A DNA stretch of 32,882 nt, taken from positions 1-32,882 of the forward strand of contig LSKJ01000269.1 in the NCBI GenBank assembly GCA_001557035.1, given 5' to 3'. The position numbers were made by a program, and so were the translations under genes. Below are positions 15,890 through 24,669 of this stretch, in pieces. The stretch's first letter is position 1, and each line of letters opens with the position of its first letter. Below the pieces are notes generated by a model, which had not been told where the DNA came from, made no database searches, and was given only the letters and a program-made list of their open reading frames with translations. The stretch is from Rhodospirillaceae bacterium CCH5-H10 (GTDB taxonomy: Bacteria > Pseudomonadota > Alphaproteobacteria > Reyranellales > Reyranellaceae).

Positions 15890-17350
15890 CTAGGCTGCGA
15901 GTGCAGGGCGGGGACGGGCGGCGAGCGTTGCCTCGCCGCGGATCGTTCGCCACATGTTGTAGGCCATCAGCAGGCCGCCGGTGAGGAAGAAGAGCCCGCC
16001 CAGCAGCCGGATGGCATAGAAGGGCTGCATGGCCGCGACGGTCTCGACGAACGAGTACTGCAGGAAGCCGAGCTCGTCGTAGGCACGCCACATCAGGCCC
16101 TGCATGATGCCGCTCACCCACATCGCCGTGATGTAGAGCACGATGCCGATGGTGGAGACCCAGTAGTGCCATCCCATCAGGCGCGTGGACCACATGCCCG
16201 AACGGTTCCACAGCTTCGGCACCATGTAGTAGAGCGTGCCGAACACGATGAAGGCGACCCAGCCCAGCGCGCCGGAATGGACATGGCCGATCGTCCAGTC
16301 GGTGTAGTGGCTGAGCGAGTTGACGGCCTTGATCGACATGACCGGGCCTTCGAAGGTCGACATTCCGTAGAAGCCGACGGCGGTGACGGAGAAGCGCAGG
16401 CCGGGATCGGTGCGCAGCTTGTCCCACGCGCCCGACAGCGTCATCAGGCCGTTGATCATGCCGCCCCAGCTCGGCATCCACAGCATGACCGAGAAGACCA
16501 TGCCGAGCGTCTGCGCCCAGTCGGGCAGCGACGTGTAATGCAGGTGATGCGGGCCGGCCCAGATGTACATGAACACCAGGGACCAGAAGTGCACGATGGA
16601 CAGGCGGTAGGAATAGACTGGCCGGTTCGCCGCCTTGGGGATGTAGTAGTACATCATCCCGAGGAAGGCCGCGGTGAGGAAGAACCCGACCGCGTTGTGG
16701 CCGTACCACCACTGGATCATCGCGTCCTGCACGCCCGACCAGGCGCCGTAGCTCTTGGTCCCGGTGATCGACACCGGCAGCGCGAGGTTGTTGACGATGT
16801 GCAGCATCGCGATGGTGACGATGAAGGCCAGGTAGAACCAGTTGGCCACGTAGATGTGCGGCTCCTCGCGCTTCAGCACGGTGCCGAGATAGGCCAGCAG
16901 ATAGGCGACCCAGACGATCGTCAGCCACAGGTCGACGAACCATTCGGGCTCGGCGTACTCCTTGCTCTGCGTGATGCCGAGCAGGTAGCCGGTGGCCGCC
17001 ATGACGATGAAGAACTGGTAGCCGAGCAGGATGAACCAGGCGAGCGGCTCGCCGCCGAACAGGCGGGCGCGGCAGGTGCGCTGCACGACGTGGAAGGCGG
17101 TGCCGATCAGCGCGGTGCCGCCGAAGGCGAAGATCGCCGCCGAGGTGTGCAGCGGTCGCAGCCGTCCGAAGGTGAGGTAGGGACTGTCGAAGCTGAGCTG
17201 CGGCCAGACGAGCTGGGCGGCGATGATGACGCCGACGAGGAAGGCGGCGACGCCCCAGAACATCGTCAGTACGACGGCGGCCCGGATCGGATCCTCGACA
17301 TAGTGCGGCGTTGCTCGCGCACCGGCTGACAGGACGGCTGGACTCGACAT
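15890..17350 (-). CDS. ccoN: cbb3-type cytochrome c oxidase catalytic subunit I
   Basis: 486-residue CcoN (FixN), the oxygen-reducing, proton-pumping heme-copper subunit with about 12 membrane helices. Metal-ligand histidine motifs are visible: [11 protein letters not shown] (low-spin heme), [10 protein letters not shown] (CuB with its cross-linked tyrosine region), [15 protein letters not shown] and [14 protein letters not shown] (heme pair). It is first in the minus-strand cluster. A FixK-type box is centred 59.5 bases before its ATG, so it should be induced at low oxygen. The oxidase would give high-affinity respiration, provided copper delivery is still possible despite the broken fixI. 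Confidence 0.98.
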   Translation of the reverse strand: MSSPAVLSAGARATPHYVEDPIRAAVVLTMFWGVAAFLVGVIIAAQLVWPQLSFDSPYLTFGRLRPLHTSAAIFAFGGTALIGTAFHVVQRTCRARLFGGEPLAWFILLGYQFFIVMAATGYLLGITQSKEYAEPEWFVDLWLTIVWVAYLLAYLGTVLKREEPHIYVANWFYLAFIVTIAMLHIVNNLALPVSITGTKSYGAWSGVQDAMIQWWYGHNAVGFFLTAAFLGMMYYYIPKAANRPVYSYRLSIVHFWSLVFMYIWAGPHHLHYTSLPDWAQTLGMVFSVMLWMPSWGGMINGLMTLSGAWDKLRTDPGLRFSVTAVGFYGMSTFEGPVMSIKAVNSLSHYTDWTIGHVHSGALGWVAFIVFGTLYYMVPKLWNRSGMWSTRLMGWHYWVSTIGIVLYITAMWVSGIMQGLMWRAYDELGFLQYSFVETVAAMQPFYAIRLLGGLFFLTGGLLMAYNMWRTIRGEATLAARPRPALAA

Positions 17351-17402
17351 GATCTCTCCCGCTTTGACGCGGGGAGACTAGGAAGGTGGGCCGCAATCTC
17401 CC

Positions 17403-17416
17403 TTGATGTGGGTCAA
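17403..17416. promoter_or_regulatory. FixK/FNR box between ccoN and the DUF2189-like gene
   Basis: TTGATGTGGGTCAA fits TTGA-N6-TCAA. Its centre is 59.5 bases upstream of ccoN (minus) and 63.5 bases upstream of the DUF2189-like gene (plus). With class II activation (box at -41.5) the ccoN transcript would start near 17,368. The site may serve both directions. Confidence 0.85.
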
Positions 17417-17472
17417 GGCTTCGCAGCGCCAGCCGGTATGAAGTGTCGCATCATGTCCGGAAGAAACTCACC

Positions 17473-18306
17473 ATGAGCGAACCCGTCGCAGTGTTTCAGG
17501 GACCCTCGCCGCAGATCCGGCGCGTGCCCATCGACCGGCCCTGGGTCTGGCTGGCCGCGGGCTGGAACGATCTCTGGGCGGCGCCGGCGAGCGGCCTGGC
17601 CTGGGGCGCGGGGGCGGTCGCGGCCGGCTGGGCTTCCATCGCACTGCTGCTGTGGTTCGAGCAACCCTGGCTGATCCTGCCGCTCAGCGCCGGCTTCTTC
17701 TTCGTGGGACCGTTCGTGGCGGTCGGCCTGTACGAAACCAGCCGCCGGCTCGGCGCGGGCCTGCCGGTCGACGGCAGGGCAACGCTCGGGGCGTGGCGGC
17801 GCAATCCCGACCAGATCGCCCTCATGGGGGTCGTGCTGCTGCTGTTGCACCTGGCGTGGATGCGCGCCGCGCAACTCCTGTTCGCCCTGTTCCAGGGGCA
17901 GGGCGTGCCGTCGTGGGACCGTTTCTCCGACGTCCTCTGGCATTCCGCCCGCAGCCTTCCGTTCCTGACGGCCGGTGTGGCGATCGGCGCGGCGCTGGCG
18001 GCGCTCGCCTTCGTCATCGGCGCCTTCGCCATTCCCTTCCTGCTCGACCGCCGCCATTCGAACGTGTTCGAGGCGATCGCCACCTCGGTCGCCGCGGTGC
18101 GCCTCAACCCGCGGCCGATGCTGCTGTGGGCGGGCCTGATCGTCATGCTCGTGGCCATGGCGATGGTGCCGGGGCTGCTCGGACTGGTCGTCGTGTTGCC
18201 GGTAGTGGCGCATGCCACCTGGCATGCCTATCGCGACGTGGTGGTCTTCGAGCCGGCTCCCCTCCCCGGTGAGGCTACCGCCGCTGCCCTCCGTAATTCT
18301 CCGTAG
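17473..18306 (+). CDS. DUF2189-family integral membrane protein
   Basis: 277-residue membrane protein with about six hydrophobic segments. Examples are GLAWGAGAVAAGWASIALLL near residue 45, LILPLSAGFFFVGPFVAVGL near 70, LMGVVLLLLHLAW near 120 and LLWAGLIVMLVAMAMVPGLL near 215-235. The N-terminus IRRVPIDRPWVWLAAGWNDLW is characteristic of the DUF2189 group, often found beside cbb3 oxidase genes. No catalytic motif is known. ATG at 17,473 is preferred over a GTG at 17,443; GGAAG lies upstream. The shared FixK box suggests low-oxygen expression. Function unknown. Confidence 0.82.
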   Translation: MSEPVAVFQGPSPQIRRVPIDRPWVWLAAGWNDLWAAPASGLAWGAGAVAAGWASIALLLWFEQPWLILPLSAGFFFVGPFVAVGLYETSRRLGAGLPVDGRATLGAWRRNPDQIALMGVVLLLLHLAWMRAAQLLFALFQGQGVPSWDRFSDVLWHSARSLPFLTAGVAIGAALAALAFVIGAFAIPFLLDRRHSNVFEAIATSVAAVRLNPRPMLLWAGLIVMLVAMAMVPGLLGLVVVLPVVAHATWHAYRDVVVFEPAPLPGEATAAALRNSP

Positions 18307-18356
18307 TCGAATCCCTGAATTTCCCTCTGGCGGGACAGGTCGTATCGATGCTTGCG

Positions 18357-18381
18357 GACCCGGCAGATGTGAAGCCGGGTC
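18357..18381 (+). other. Hairpin in the leader of the small membrane protein gene
   Basis: GACCCGGC (18,357-18,364) and GCCGGGTC (18,374-18,381) form a perfect 8-base-pair stem with a 9-base loop. It ends 12 bases before the ATG of the 44-residue protein, just upstream of its ribosome-binding site. There is no T-tract. It could protect the 3' end of the DUF2189-like transcript or influence translation of the small gene. Confidence 0.5.
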
Positions 18382-18393
18382 GAGAGAGGGGAC

Positions 18394-18528
18394 ATGAGCA
18401 GAAATCCGAAGCCAATGACTTCTGAGGAGTTCGTCCAGGACGTGAGCGGAATCGGTCTGTGGCTGTCCGCCTCCCTCCTGCTCGTGCTCGCGATCGCCGC
18501 AGCCCTCGAGACACTCGCTACGGTGTGA
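18394..18528 (+). CDS. Small single-helix membrane protein, unknown
   Basis: 44-codon frame starting MSRNPKPMTSEEFVQD, followed by one strongly hydrophobic helix (about residues 22-40, LWLSASLLLVLAIAAALETL). A strong ribosome-binding site (GAGAGGGGAC) lies directly upstream, which is the main reason to call it a gene. It sits 87 bases downstream of the DUF2189-like gene on the same strand and convergent to the TauE/SafE gene. I do not recognise a family. Small one-helix proteins often regulate membrane complexes; that role here would be speculation. Confidence 0.55.
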   Translation: MSRNPKPMTSEEFVQDVSGIGLWLSASLLLVLAIAAALETLATV

Positions 18529-18583
18529 GGTCGCCTGCGGAACGGGCAAGGCGCTCACAGCCGCTGCCTGAGCCGATCGCCGA

Positions 18584-19318
18584 CTACAGCCGCTGACTCG
18601 CCAGAGCGAGCATGAGCAGGGCATTGCCCACCAGCAGTGGAGCGCTCACCCATGTCGCCGCCGCGCGCATGCGCCGCCGCATGATCAGCCCGCCCCAGCC
18701 GACGGCCACGAGCGCGGGCACGGTGCCCAGGGCAAAACCTGTCATCGCCAGGGCGCCTTCCGCCACCGAGCCGGTGCCAGCGGCTGCCGCGAGCGCGGCA
18801 TAGAGCAGGCCGCAGGGCAGGAAGCCCAGCAGGACGCCGAGCCCGTAGCGCCCAGCCGGGTGGCGGGAACGCGACAGCGGAGCGGCGAGCCGCGACAGGG
18901 TGGAACTCCAGGGAGTCGTCCTGCTCCCGATCGCCAGGCCGGCCGCCTGCGCGATCAGCAACAGCGCCGCGATCGCCAGAAAAAGCGACGACAGCCAGGC
19001 GAAGCCGGTGGTGGCGGCGAACAGGGCGGTCGCGCCGCCGGCGATCCCGCCCAGCAGCGTGTAGGTCGTGGCGCGCCCCAGATGATAGGGCGCCAGCGCC
19101 GCGCCGGAGAGGCGCCGCCATTCACCGTAGCCGGACGGGGGCGTGGCGTCGGCGGTCGCCATCACCTGGCCCAGAACGAAGGGCCCGCACATGCCGACGC
19201 AATGCAGCGCGCCGCCCGCGAGGCCGGCCAGGAACAAGCCCAGCGGCAGGGACGCCGCGAACGCAGGCAGATGCAGGCCTTCGCTACACAGGGCGATGAG
19301 GCGCGAGACGATTTCCAT
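18584..19318 (-). CDS. Sulfite exporter TauE/SafE (DsbD_2-like) family membrane protein
   Basis: 244-residue, six-helix membrane protein. The motif GALHCVGMCGPFVLGQ (about residues 36-51) is the hallmark of the TauE/SafE-annotated, DsbD-transmembrane-like group that often accompanies cbb3 and copper genes. A second signature, GFLPCGLLYAALAAA, lies near residue 165. The paired cysteines suggest thiol or copper chemistry rather than sulfite export; this is inference. ATG at 19,318 (MEIVSRLIAL) is chosen; an in-frame ATG 30 codons upstream would cover the FixK box. The box centre is only 41.5 bases before this start, which would give an almost leaderless transcript. Confidence 0.82.
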   Translation of the reverse strand: MEIVSRLIALCSEGLHLPAFAASLPLGLFLAGLAGGALHCVGMCGPFVLGQVMATADATPPSGYGEWRRLSGAALAPYHLGRATTYTLLGGIAGGATALFAATTGFAWLSSLFLAIAALLLIAQAAGLAIGSRTTPWSSTLSRLAAPLSRSRHPAGRYGLGVLLGFLPCGLLYAALAAAAGTGSVAEGALAMTGFALGTVPALVAVGWGGLIMRRRMRAAATWVSAPLLVGNALLMLALASQRL

Positions 19319-19352
19319 GTCCTGATTGGACACGGTCGGCGGCTCCCGCGTC

Positions 19353-19366
19353 TTGACCTGCATCAA
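19353..19366. promoter_or_regulatory. FixK/FNR box between the TauE/SafE and usp genes
   Basis: TTGACCTGCATCAA fits TTGA-N6-TCAA. Its centre is 59.5 bases upstream of the usp start (19,419), the same geometry as at ccoN, and 41.5 bases upstream of the TauE/SafE start on the other strand. It likely drives usp-hemN at low oxygen. Confidence 0.85.
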
Positions 19367-19418
19367 GGCGGGCAGAGTCCCGGGGTCGCAGATTTCGATG
19401 CCTGCCAAGGAGCTGCCG

Positions 19419-20252
19419 ATGACCTACAAGACGATCCTGGTCCATTGCGACGCCGGCCCGAAGGTCGCCCAGCGACTCGCCGTGGCCGCGGACCTCGCGG
19501 AGCGGCATGCCGCGCATCTGGTGGGCCTGCATGCAAGTCCGCCGCTGGAGGCTCCGGTCTTCTTCGAGGGCATGCCCATGGACAGTCTGTTCGCCAGTTA
19601 TGAAGCCGGCGCCAGGGCCGACGAAGGCGCCGCGCGCAAGGAATTCGACAAGGCCATCAAGGGCCGGCACCTCTCCTCCGAATGGCGGGTGACGGAGGGC
19701 TTCATCGACACCGAGCTCGCCGTCCAGTCGCGCTATGCCGACCTGCTCGTGGTCGGCCAGACCGATCCCGAGGCGCAGACGCCGACACCGTCGGACCTGC
19801 CGGAATCCGTGGTTCTCTCGACCGGCCGGCCCTGTCTGGTCGTGCCGCATGTGGGTGTCCGCAAGCCGCCGGGCCAGAACGTGCTTCTGTGCTGGAACGC
19901 CACGCGGGAAAGCGCACGGGCCGCGGCCGATGCTCTGCCGCTTCTGCGCGCCGCCCGCAAGGTGACGGTGCTCGTCGTCGACCCGCGCACCTCGCCCAAC
20001 GGGCATGGCGCCGAGCCGGGCGCCGACGTCGCGCACTGGCTGGCCCGCCACGGCGTGAAGGTGACGGTGCAGCGCGACGTCGCGGCAGACACGGATGTCG
20101 GCGGGGTCATCCTGTCGCGCGCCGCCGATCTCGACGTCGACCTGATCGTAATGGGCATCTACGGCCACAGCCGGGTGCGCGAGATGGTGTTGGGCGGTGC
20201 CAGCCGCACCCTTCTCGCCAGCATGACGGTTCCGGTCTTCATTTCCCATTGA
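19419..20252 (+). CDS. Universal stress protein, tandem-domain type
   Basis: 277-residue cytoplasmic protein with two UspA-type domains (about residues 1-140 and 150-277). The C-terminal domain has the nucleotide-binding pattern G-x2-G-x9-G (MGIYGHSRVREMVLGGAS); the N-terminal domain starts MTYKTILVHCD and is degenerate. Such proteins respond to energy and oxygen stress. ATG at 19,419 follows an AAGGAG ribosome-binding site (19,407-19,412). The upstream in-frame extension would run through the FixK box. It is 11 bases before hemN, so the two probably form an operon. A related usp gene lies at 30,661. Confidence 0.9.
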   Translation: MTYKTILVHCDAGPKVAQRLAVAADLAERHAAHLVGLHASPPLEAPVFFEGMPMDSLFASYEAGARADEGAARKEFDKAIKGRHLSSEWRVTEGFIDTELAVQSRYADLLVVGQTDPEAQTPTPSDLPESVVLSTGRPCLVVPHVGVRKPPGQNVLLCWNATRESARAAADALPLLRAARKVTVLVVDPRTSPNGHGAEPGADVAHWLARHGVKVTVQRDVAADTDVGGVILSRAADLDVDLIVMGIYGHSRVREMVLGGASRTLLASMTVPVFISH

Positions 20253-20263
20253 GGCGTGCGATC

Positions 20264-21622
20264 GTGGACGGCACCAATCTCGCGCGGCGGAGCCTGGCGG
20301 CATACGATCGGCCCGTCCCGCGCTACACCAGCTATCCGACCGCCGCGCAATTCCATGCAGAGGTGGGCCCGGCGGATCACCGTGCCTGGCTCGCTTCCCT
20401 GCCCGATGCCCGCGCCACGGTCTACCTGCACGTGCCGTTCTGCCGGCAACTCTGCTGGTATTGTGCCTGCAACACGTCGGCGATGAGCCGGGCACAGCCA
20501 CTCGACGACTATGCGCAGGCGCTGATGCGTGAGATCGACCTGGTTGCCGATGCCGTTCCGCATCTGCTGGTGGGCACGATCCAGTGGGGCGGCGGCACGC
20601 CCTCGCAGCTCGGCGCCGCGCGCCTGGCCCAGGTCTCGCGGCATCTGGCGGGGCGGTTCGACCGGGCCAGCGGCGCGGAAACGTCGGTCGAGGTCGATCC
20701 GCGTTTCTGCGACGAGACCTTCGTCGCGGCGATGGTCGGTGCCGGCGTCACGCGGGTGAGCGTCGGCGTGCAGGATTTCGACATCGACGTGCAGAAGGCC
20801 ATCAACCGGCTTCAGTCGGTCGAGGTCACGGGCGCGGCCATCGGGCGGTTCCGGGACTCCGGCGTGCGGCACGTGAACGTCGATCTCGTGTATGGGCTGC
20901 CCCGTCAGACACTGGGCTCGCTGTCGCGCACGCTCGATGTCGCCCTCGCGATCCGTCCCGAACGCTTCGCGGTGTTCGGCTATGCGCACGTGCCCTGGAT
21001 GAAGACACGGCAGCAGCTCATCGACGTGTCGACTCTTCCCGGTCTGCCCGAGCGCGCCGCCATGGCCGACCTCGTCGCCGAGCGGCTCGTCGCGGCCGGC
21101 TACAAGCGCATCGGCCTCGATCATTTCGCCCTGCCGGCGGATCCGCTGGCGACGGCGGCGGGCCGCGGCCAGCTACGTCGCAGCTTTCAGGGTTACGTCG
21201 CCGAGGAGTTGCCCTCGGTGGTCGGCTTCGGCGCCTCAGCGATCTCGAGCCTGCCCCAGGGATTCGTCCAGAACGCGTCCGACACCAGGCGATACCAGTC
21301 GGCCATCGCGGCGGGCATGCTTGCGACCCAGCGGGGCGTGGCGACCCATGCCGCGGACCGGCTGCGTGCCGAGATCATCGACCGCCTGATGTGCAACTTC
21401 TCCGCCGACCTGGGCGAGACCTGCCGCCGTCACGAGTTCGCGGTCGGACCCTTCCTGGCCGGTATCGTGGAACTGCCGGCGCTGATCGATGACGGCCTCG
21501 TGCGCCTCGACGGCGATCGGCTGCATGTCACCGATCGCGGGCAGCCGCTGGTGCGGTTCGTGTGCGCCGCCTTCGACCAATACCTTGCCCACGGCAAGGG
21601 ACGCCATTCCAGCGGGATCTGA
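20264..21622 (+). CDS. hemN: Oxygen-independent coproporphyrinogen III oxidase
   Basis: 452-residue radical SAM enzyme that converts coproporphyrinogen III to protoporphyrinogen IX without oxygen, supplying heme at low oxygen. The radical SAM site is PFCRQLCWYCAC (C60, C64, C67). The HemN N-terminus VPRYTSYPTA is present, which separates true HemN from HemW. GGGTPSQL and VDLVYGLPRQT are further signatures. GTG at 20,264 is chosen with GAGG 9 bases upstream; a TTG at 20,249 overlapping the usp stop is an alternative. Its position after usp and a FixK box fits FixK-controlled hemN in rhizobia. Confidence 0.93.
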   Translation: MDGTNLARRSLAAYDRPVPRYTSYPTAAQFHAEVGPADHRAWLASLPDARATVYLHVPFCRQLCWYCACNTSAMSRAQPLDDYAQALMREIDLVADAVPHLLVGTIQWGGGTPSQLGAARLAQVSRHLAGRFDRASGAETSVEVDPRFCDETFVAAMVGAGVTRVSVGVQDFDIDVQKAINRLQSVEVTGAAIGRFRDSGVRHVNVDLVYGLPRQTLGSLSRTLDVALAIRPERFAVFGYAHVPWMKTRQQLIDVSTLPGLPERAAMADLVAERLVAAGYKRIGLDHFALPADPLATAAGRGQLRRSFQGYVAEELPSVVGFGASAISSLPQGFVQNASDTRRYQSAIAAGMLATQRGVATHAADRLRAEIIDRLMCNFSADLGETCRRHEFAVGPFLAGIVELPALIDDGLVRLDGDRLHVTDRGQPLVRFVCAAFDQYLAHGKGRHSSGI

Positions 21623-21634
21623 CGGAGTCATTCG

Positions 21635-21850
21635 ATGAGCACCTACCTTCTCGTTAAGCGCCATGTCGAAGCCGCACTCGCCGAGGCGGCGGCCAAGGGC
21701 ATCGACGGCGATGTCGTGGCCCGGTCCCTGCTGTCCGAGGCGATCCGGATCTTCCGGCTCAACCGCTCGGCCGGGGACATCGCCGCCGAACTCGGCGCGG
21801 CGATCGACAATCTCGACGAGGATGCGCCGCTCGCCTTCATCCGGCCCTGA
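21635..21850 (+). CDS. Small conserved-looking protein between hemN and fixL, unknown
   Basis: 71-residue soluble, acidic, mostly helical protein ([20 protein letters not shown]...). Alanine-rich helices end in a short acidic tail [13 protein letters not shown]. There are no cysteines or membrane segment. It starts 12 bases after the hemN stop with GACGGAG upstream, and is 70 bases before fixL, so it probably belongs to the hemN transcript. I do not recognise a named family. Its place between heme synthesis and the heme-based oxygen sensor is suggestive only. Confidence 0.75.
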   Translation: MSTYLLVKRHVEAALAEAAAKGIDGDVVARSLLSEAIRIFRLNRSAGDIAAELGAAIDNLDEDAPLAFIRP

Positions 21851-21920
21851 GTTTCGTCCCGCCCCTCGGGCGTGGTATCGTCCGCGGCACGCGCCGCCGA
21901 TCGATGCAGAACACATTTCC

Positions 21921-23075
21921 ATGAGCGAACCGACATTAGCGCTGGCGCTGGAGGCGGCCGAGGCACGGCTGCGCTCGGTCCTGCAGACCGTGCCGGACGC
22001 CATGCTGATCATCGACGAGAAGGGACTGATCGAGTCGCTGAGCACGACGGCCGAGCGGCTCTTCGGCTACGACCATGCCGAGGTCGTGGGCCGCAACGTC
22101 AGCATTCTCATGCCGTCTCCCGACCGGGAGCGCCACGACGCCTATATCGCGCGCTATCTGGCGACCGGCGAGAAGCGCATCATCGGCATCGGTCGCATCG
22201 TCGTCGGACAGCGCAAGGACGGCTCGACCTTTCCCATGCACCTGACCGTGGGCGAGTTGCGCACCGGCGACCGTCATCATTTCACGGGCTTCATCCGCGA
22301 CCTCACCGACCAGCAGATGACGGAGTCGCGGCTGAAGGAGCTGCAGTCGGAAGTGACGCACATGTCGCGCTTCACGGCGCTGGGCGAAATGGCATCGACG
22401 CTTGCCCATGAGATCAACCAGCCCCTCACGGCCATCAGCAACTACCTCAAGGGCTCGCAGCGCATCCTGCAGCGGCTCGACGGCGAGGAAGTCACGGTGC
22501 TGCGCGACGCGATCGGCAAGGCCGCCGATCAGGCGCTGCGGGCCGGCCAGATCATCCGGCGCCTGCGCGAGTTCGTCTCGCGCGGCGACAGCGAGCGCAC
22601 GATCGAGAACCTGTCCAAGCTGATCGAGGATGCCAGCACGCTTGCCCTGGTCGGTGCGCGCGAAGGCGGTATCGAAACCGTGTTCCGGCTCGATCCGAAC
22701 GCCACGCAGGTCTTTGCCGATCGCATTCAGATCCAGCAGGTGCTGGTCAACCTGATCCGAAATGCCATCGAGGCGATGGCCGAGGCCGCGCCGCCGCGCT
22801 CGCTCGAGATCGCAACCGTACTGAGGGAAGGCGGCTTCGTGGAGGTCTCGGTCGCCGATTCGGGCGCCGGCCTCGCGCCCGAGGTGGCGCGCAACCTCTT
22901 CCAGCCGTTCGTCACGACCAAGCGCAAGGGAATGGGACTGGGCCTATCGATCTGCCGCACGATCGTCGAGGCGCATGGCGGCCGCATATCCGTCGCCGGT
23001 CGGGAAGGCGGCGGCACCGCCTTTCGCTTCACCCTGCCATCGATCGCCGGACGCGAGGAGGGCGACGATGTCTAG
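21921..23075 (+). CDS. fixL: Oxygen-sensing histidine kinase FixL
   Basis: 384-residue soluble sensor kinase. One heme PAS domain (about residues 12-130) has H72 in [12 protein letters not shown] and R92 in RIIGIGR, 20 residues apart as are the heme ligand His200 and oxygen-sensing Arg220 of Bradyrhizobium FixL. The dimerisation helix carries the phosphorylated H163 ([11 protein letters not shown]). The ATPase domain shows N-box [15 protein letters not shown] and [13 protein letters not shown]. There are no membrane helices and only one PAS. ATG at 21,921 begins just before the PAS. It overlaps fixJ by 8 bases. At low oxygen it should phosphorylate FixJ. Confidence 0.95.
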   Translation: MSEPTLALALEAAEARLRSVLQTVPDAMLIIDEKGLIESLSTTAERLFGYDHAEVVGRNVSILMPSPDRERHDAYIARYLATGEKRIIGIGRIVVGQRKDGSTFPMHLTVGELRTGDRHHFTGFIRDLTDQQMTESRLKELQSEVTHMSRFTALGEMASTLAHEINQPLTAISNYLKGSQRILQRLDGEEVTVLRDAIGKAADQALRAGQIIRRLREFVSRGDSERTIENLSKLIEDASTLALVGAREGGIETVFRLDPNATQVFADRIQIQQVLVNLIRNAIEAMAEAAPPRSLEIATVLREGGFVEVSVADSGAGLAPEVARNLFQPFVTTKRKGMGLGLSICRTIVEAHGGRISVAGREGGGTAFRFTLPSIAGREEGDDV

Positions 23076-23709
23076 CCAGGTGGTTCACGTGATCGACGAC
23101 GATGTCGACGTCCGCCAGTCGCTGGCCTTCCTGCTCAGCACGGCGGGGCTGGCCGTGCGCGTCCACGATTCGGCGACCACGTTCCTGCAGCTCCTGCAGG
23201 ACATCCAGGACGGGTGCGTCGTCACCGACATCCGGATGCCCGGCATGGACGGGCTGCAGCTCCAGAAGCGGCTCGCCGAACTGCGCCCCCGTCTGCCGGT
23301 GATCGTCATGACCGGCCATGGCGACGTGCCGCTGGCCGTGCAGGCCATGAAGGCCGGCGCCGTCGACTTCATCGAGAAGCCCTTCGACGACGAAGTCCTG
23401 CTCGCCGCGATCCGTTCCGCGCTGACGCGCCATGCCCGCGACAGCGAGCACGAGTCCCGGGTTTCCGCCATCAGCGCACGCCTCGCCCTCCTGTCGGAGC
23501 GCGAGCGCGAAGTGTTGAAGGGCCTGGTCGACGGCAAGCCCAACAAGGTGATCGCCTACGATCTCGGCATCAGCGCCCGGACCGTCGAAGTCTATCGGGC
23601 GAACGTCATGACCAAGATGCAGGCCGACAGCCTGTCGGCGCTGGTGCGGATGGTGCTGGCGACGGCGCCCGACAAGACGCCCGGCCCGGGCAACACCCCG
23701 TCCCCCTGA
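23068..23709 (+). CDS. fixJ: Response regulator FixJ
   Basis: 213-residue FixJ/NarL-type regulator. The receiver domain (residues 1-125) has acidic residues D10-D12, the phosphoacceptor D54 ([12 protein letters not shown]), T82 and K104 (IEKPFDD). The C-terminal LuxR-type helix-turn-helix (about 145-205) includes [15 protein letters not shown] and [14 protein letters not shown]. Phosphorylated FixJ normally activates fixK. It overlaps the end of fixL with a GAGGAGGG ribosome-binding site. It is convergent with the YbaY-like gene after a 13-base gap. Confidence 0.96.
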   Translation: MSSQVVHVIDDDVDVRQSLAFLLSTAGLAVRVHDSATTFLQLLQDIQDGCVVTDIRMPGMDGLQLQKRLAELRPRLPVIVMTGHGDVPLAVQAMKAGAVDFIEKPFDDEVLLAAIRSALTRHARDSEHESRVSAISARLALLSEREREVLKGLVDGKPNKVIAYDLGISARTVEVYRANVMTKMQADSLSALVRMVLATAPDKTPGPGNTPSP

Positions 23710-23722
23710 TCCCGGCTGTGGT

Positions 23723-24481
23723 TCAGCGTCGGCCGTCGCCGGCCGGTTGAAGGGTGAGTTCGACGAACCGTGTCAGTTCGTCCCGAGACAGTTTGCGCGG
23801 CTCGGCGAGTTCGAACAGCGTCCGCCGCGCGAGGACCACACGGGCGGCCACGGCAATCGACCGGTTCTCGAGCGACAGGCCGGCCGGAAGGCGCAGCGAG
23901 AATCCCAGCGGCAGGTGCCAGCCGCTTCGCACGACCTGTTCGGTCAGGATGCCCGGCGGGTCCTGTGCGGCGTCGAGCAGCTGGATCTGCAGTTCGATGC
24001 CTCTCTGCAGCGGTTCCTTCGAGGGATAGGTCGCGGAGCCGTTGATGACGATCGCCGGCGGCAGGCGGTCGCCCAGGTCTCGCAGCAACGCGCTCGCATG
24101 AAACATGGTCGCCTGGCCATGGGCGTTCAGAACGCAGGTGAAGCGAAAGAGGAACGAGGTTCCGTCGCGCCTCTTCGCCCAGCCATTGCTCGTGATCGTC
24201 GTCAGGATGGCCTGCGGGTCCGCATCTTCGGTCTTGTCGATGGTCATCCAGGGGCGACCGTCGAGGGCCAGCGTCATGAAGGCCGGATCGCCCTGTCGCA
24301 CGGTACCACCGGTCTTGCCGGCGCACCGCGAAAGCAGGGAGACCGGCGTGTTGTCCGCCGGCTCGGCACGAACATCCAGCGAAAGCGCCAGCGCGAAAAG
24401 CACGACGACGACCTGTGTGAGGCGGACGCAGAGCGTCCATCCCCGTCGCATGAGAGCCTGTGGCTGGGGCTGATGCATCAT
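23723..24481 (-). CDS. Exported protein with C-terminal YbaY-like domain
   Basis: 252-residue protein with a signal peptide (hydrophobic core VVVVLFALALSL, predicted cleavage after VRA). The C-terminal half (about residues 140-250) follows the YbaY pattern: ATYPSKEPLQRGIELQIQLLD, then GWHLPLGFSLRLP and RSIAVAARVV, a small beta-sandwich of unknown function. The N-terminal half (CAGKTGGTVRQGDPAFMTLA...) is unrecognised. No lipobox cysteine is visible, unlike YbaY lipoproteins. GGAGGAGCAGGAG directly precedes the ATG at 24,481. A FixK-like site lies 94 bases upstream, shared with the divergent 124-residue gene. Confidence 0.78.
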   Translation of the reverse strand: MMHQPQPQALMRRGWTLCVRLTQVVVVLFALALSLDVRAEPADNTPVSLLSRCAGKTGGTVRQGDPAFMTLALDGRPWMTIDKTEDADPQAILTTITSNGWAKRRDGTSFLFRFTCVLNAHGQATMFHASALLRDLGDRLPPAIVINGSATYPSKEPLQRGIELQIQLLDAAQDPPGILTEQVVRSGWHLPLGFSLRLPAGLSLENRSIAVAARVVLARRTLFELAEPRKLSRDELTRFVELTLQPAGDGRR

Positions 24482-24567
24482 CTCCTGCTCCTCCGACCTC
24501 GTACGGCGGGACTGCGCGAGGCTTGGCCCGGTGCGGCGACACGGTAGAGGGAGCGCGACGGGTCCCC

Positions 24568-24581
24568 ATGATCCAGATCAA
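24568..24581. promoter_or_regulatory. Weak FixK/FNR-like box between divergent genes
   Basis: ATGATCCAGATCAA differs from TTGAT-N4-ATCAA at one base; the core TGATC-CA-GATCA is a perfect palindrome. Its centre is 93.5 and 95.5 bases from the starts of the two divergent genes, unlike the 60-base spacing of the strong boxes. The remainder of the 188-base gap shows no other feature. Confidence 0.45.
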
Positions 24582-24669
24582 CGACGGTCCGCTTTCGGGG
24601 TGAGACACAATCGTCCGCCGAACGTCACGCATCCGAGCCCGACGGGCGCACCGACAAGGGAGATGACAG

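Noticed and set aside
15872..17329. 485-codon plus-strand frame opposite ccoN
   Set aside because: Antisense shadow; CcoN has all its metal ligands on the minus strand.
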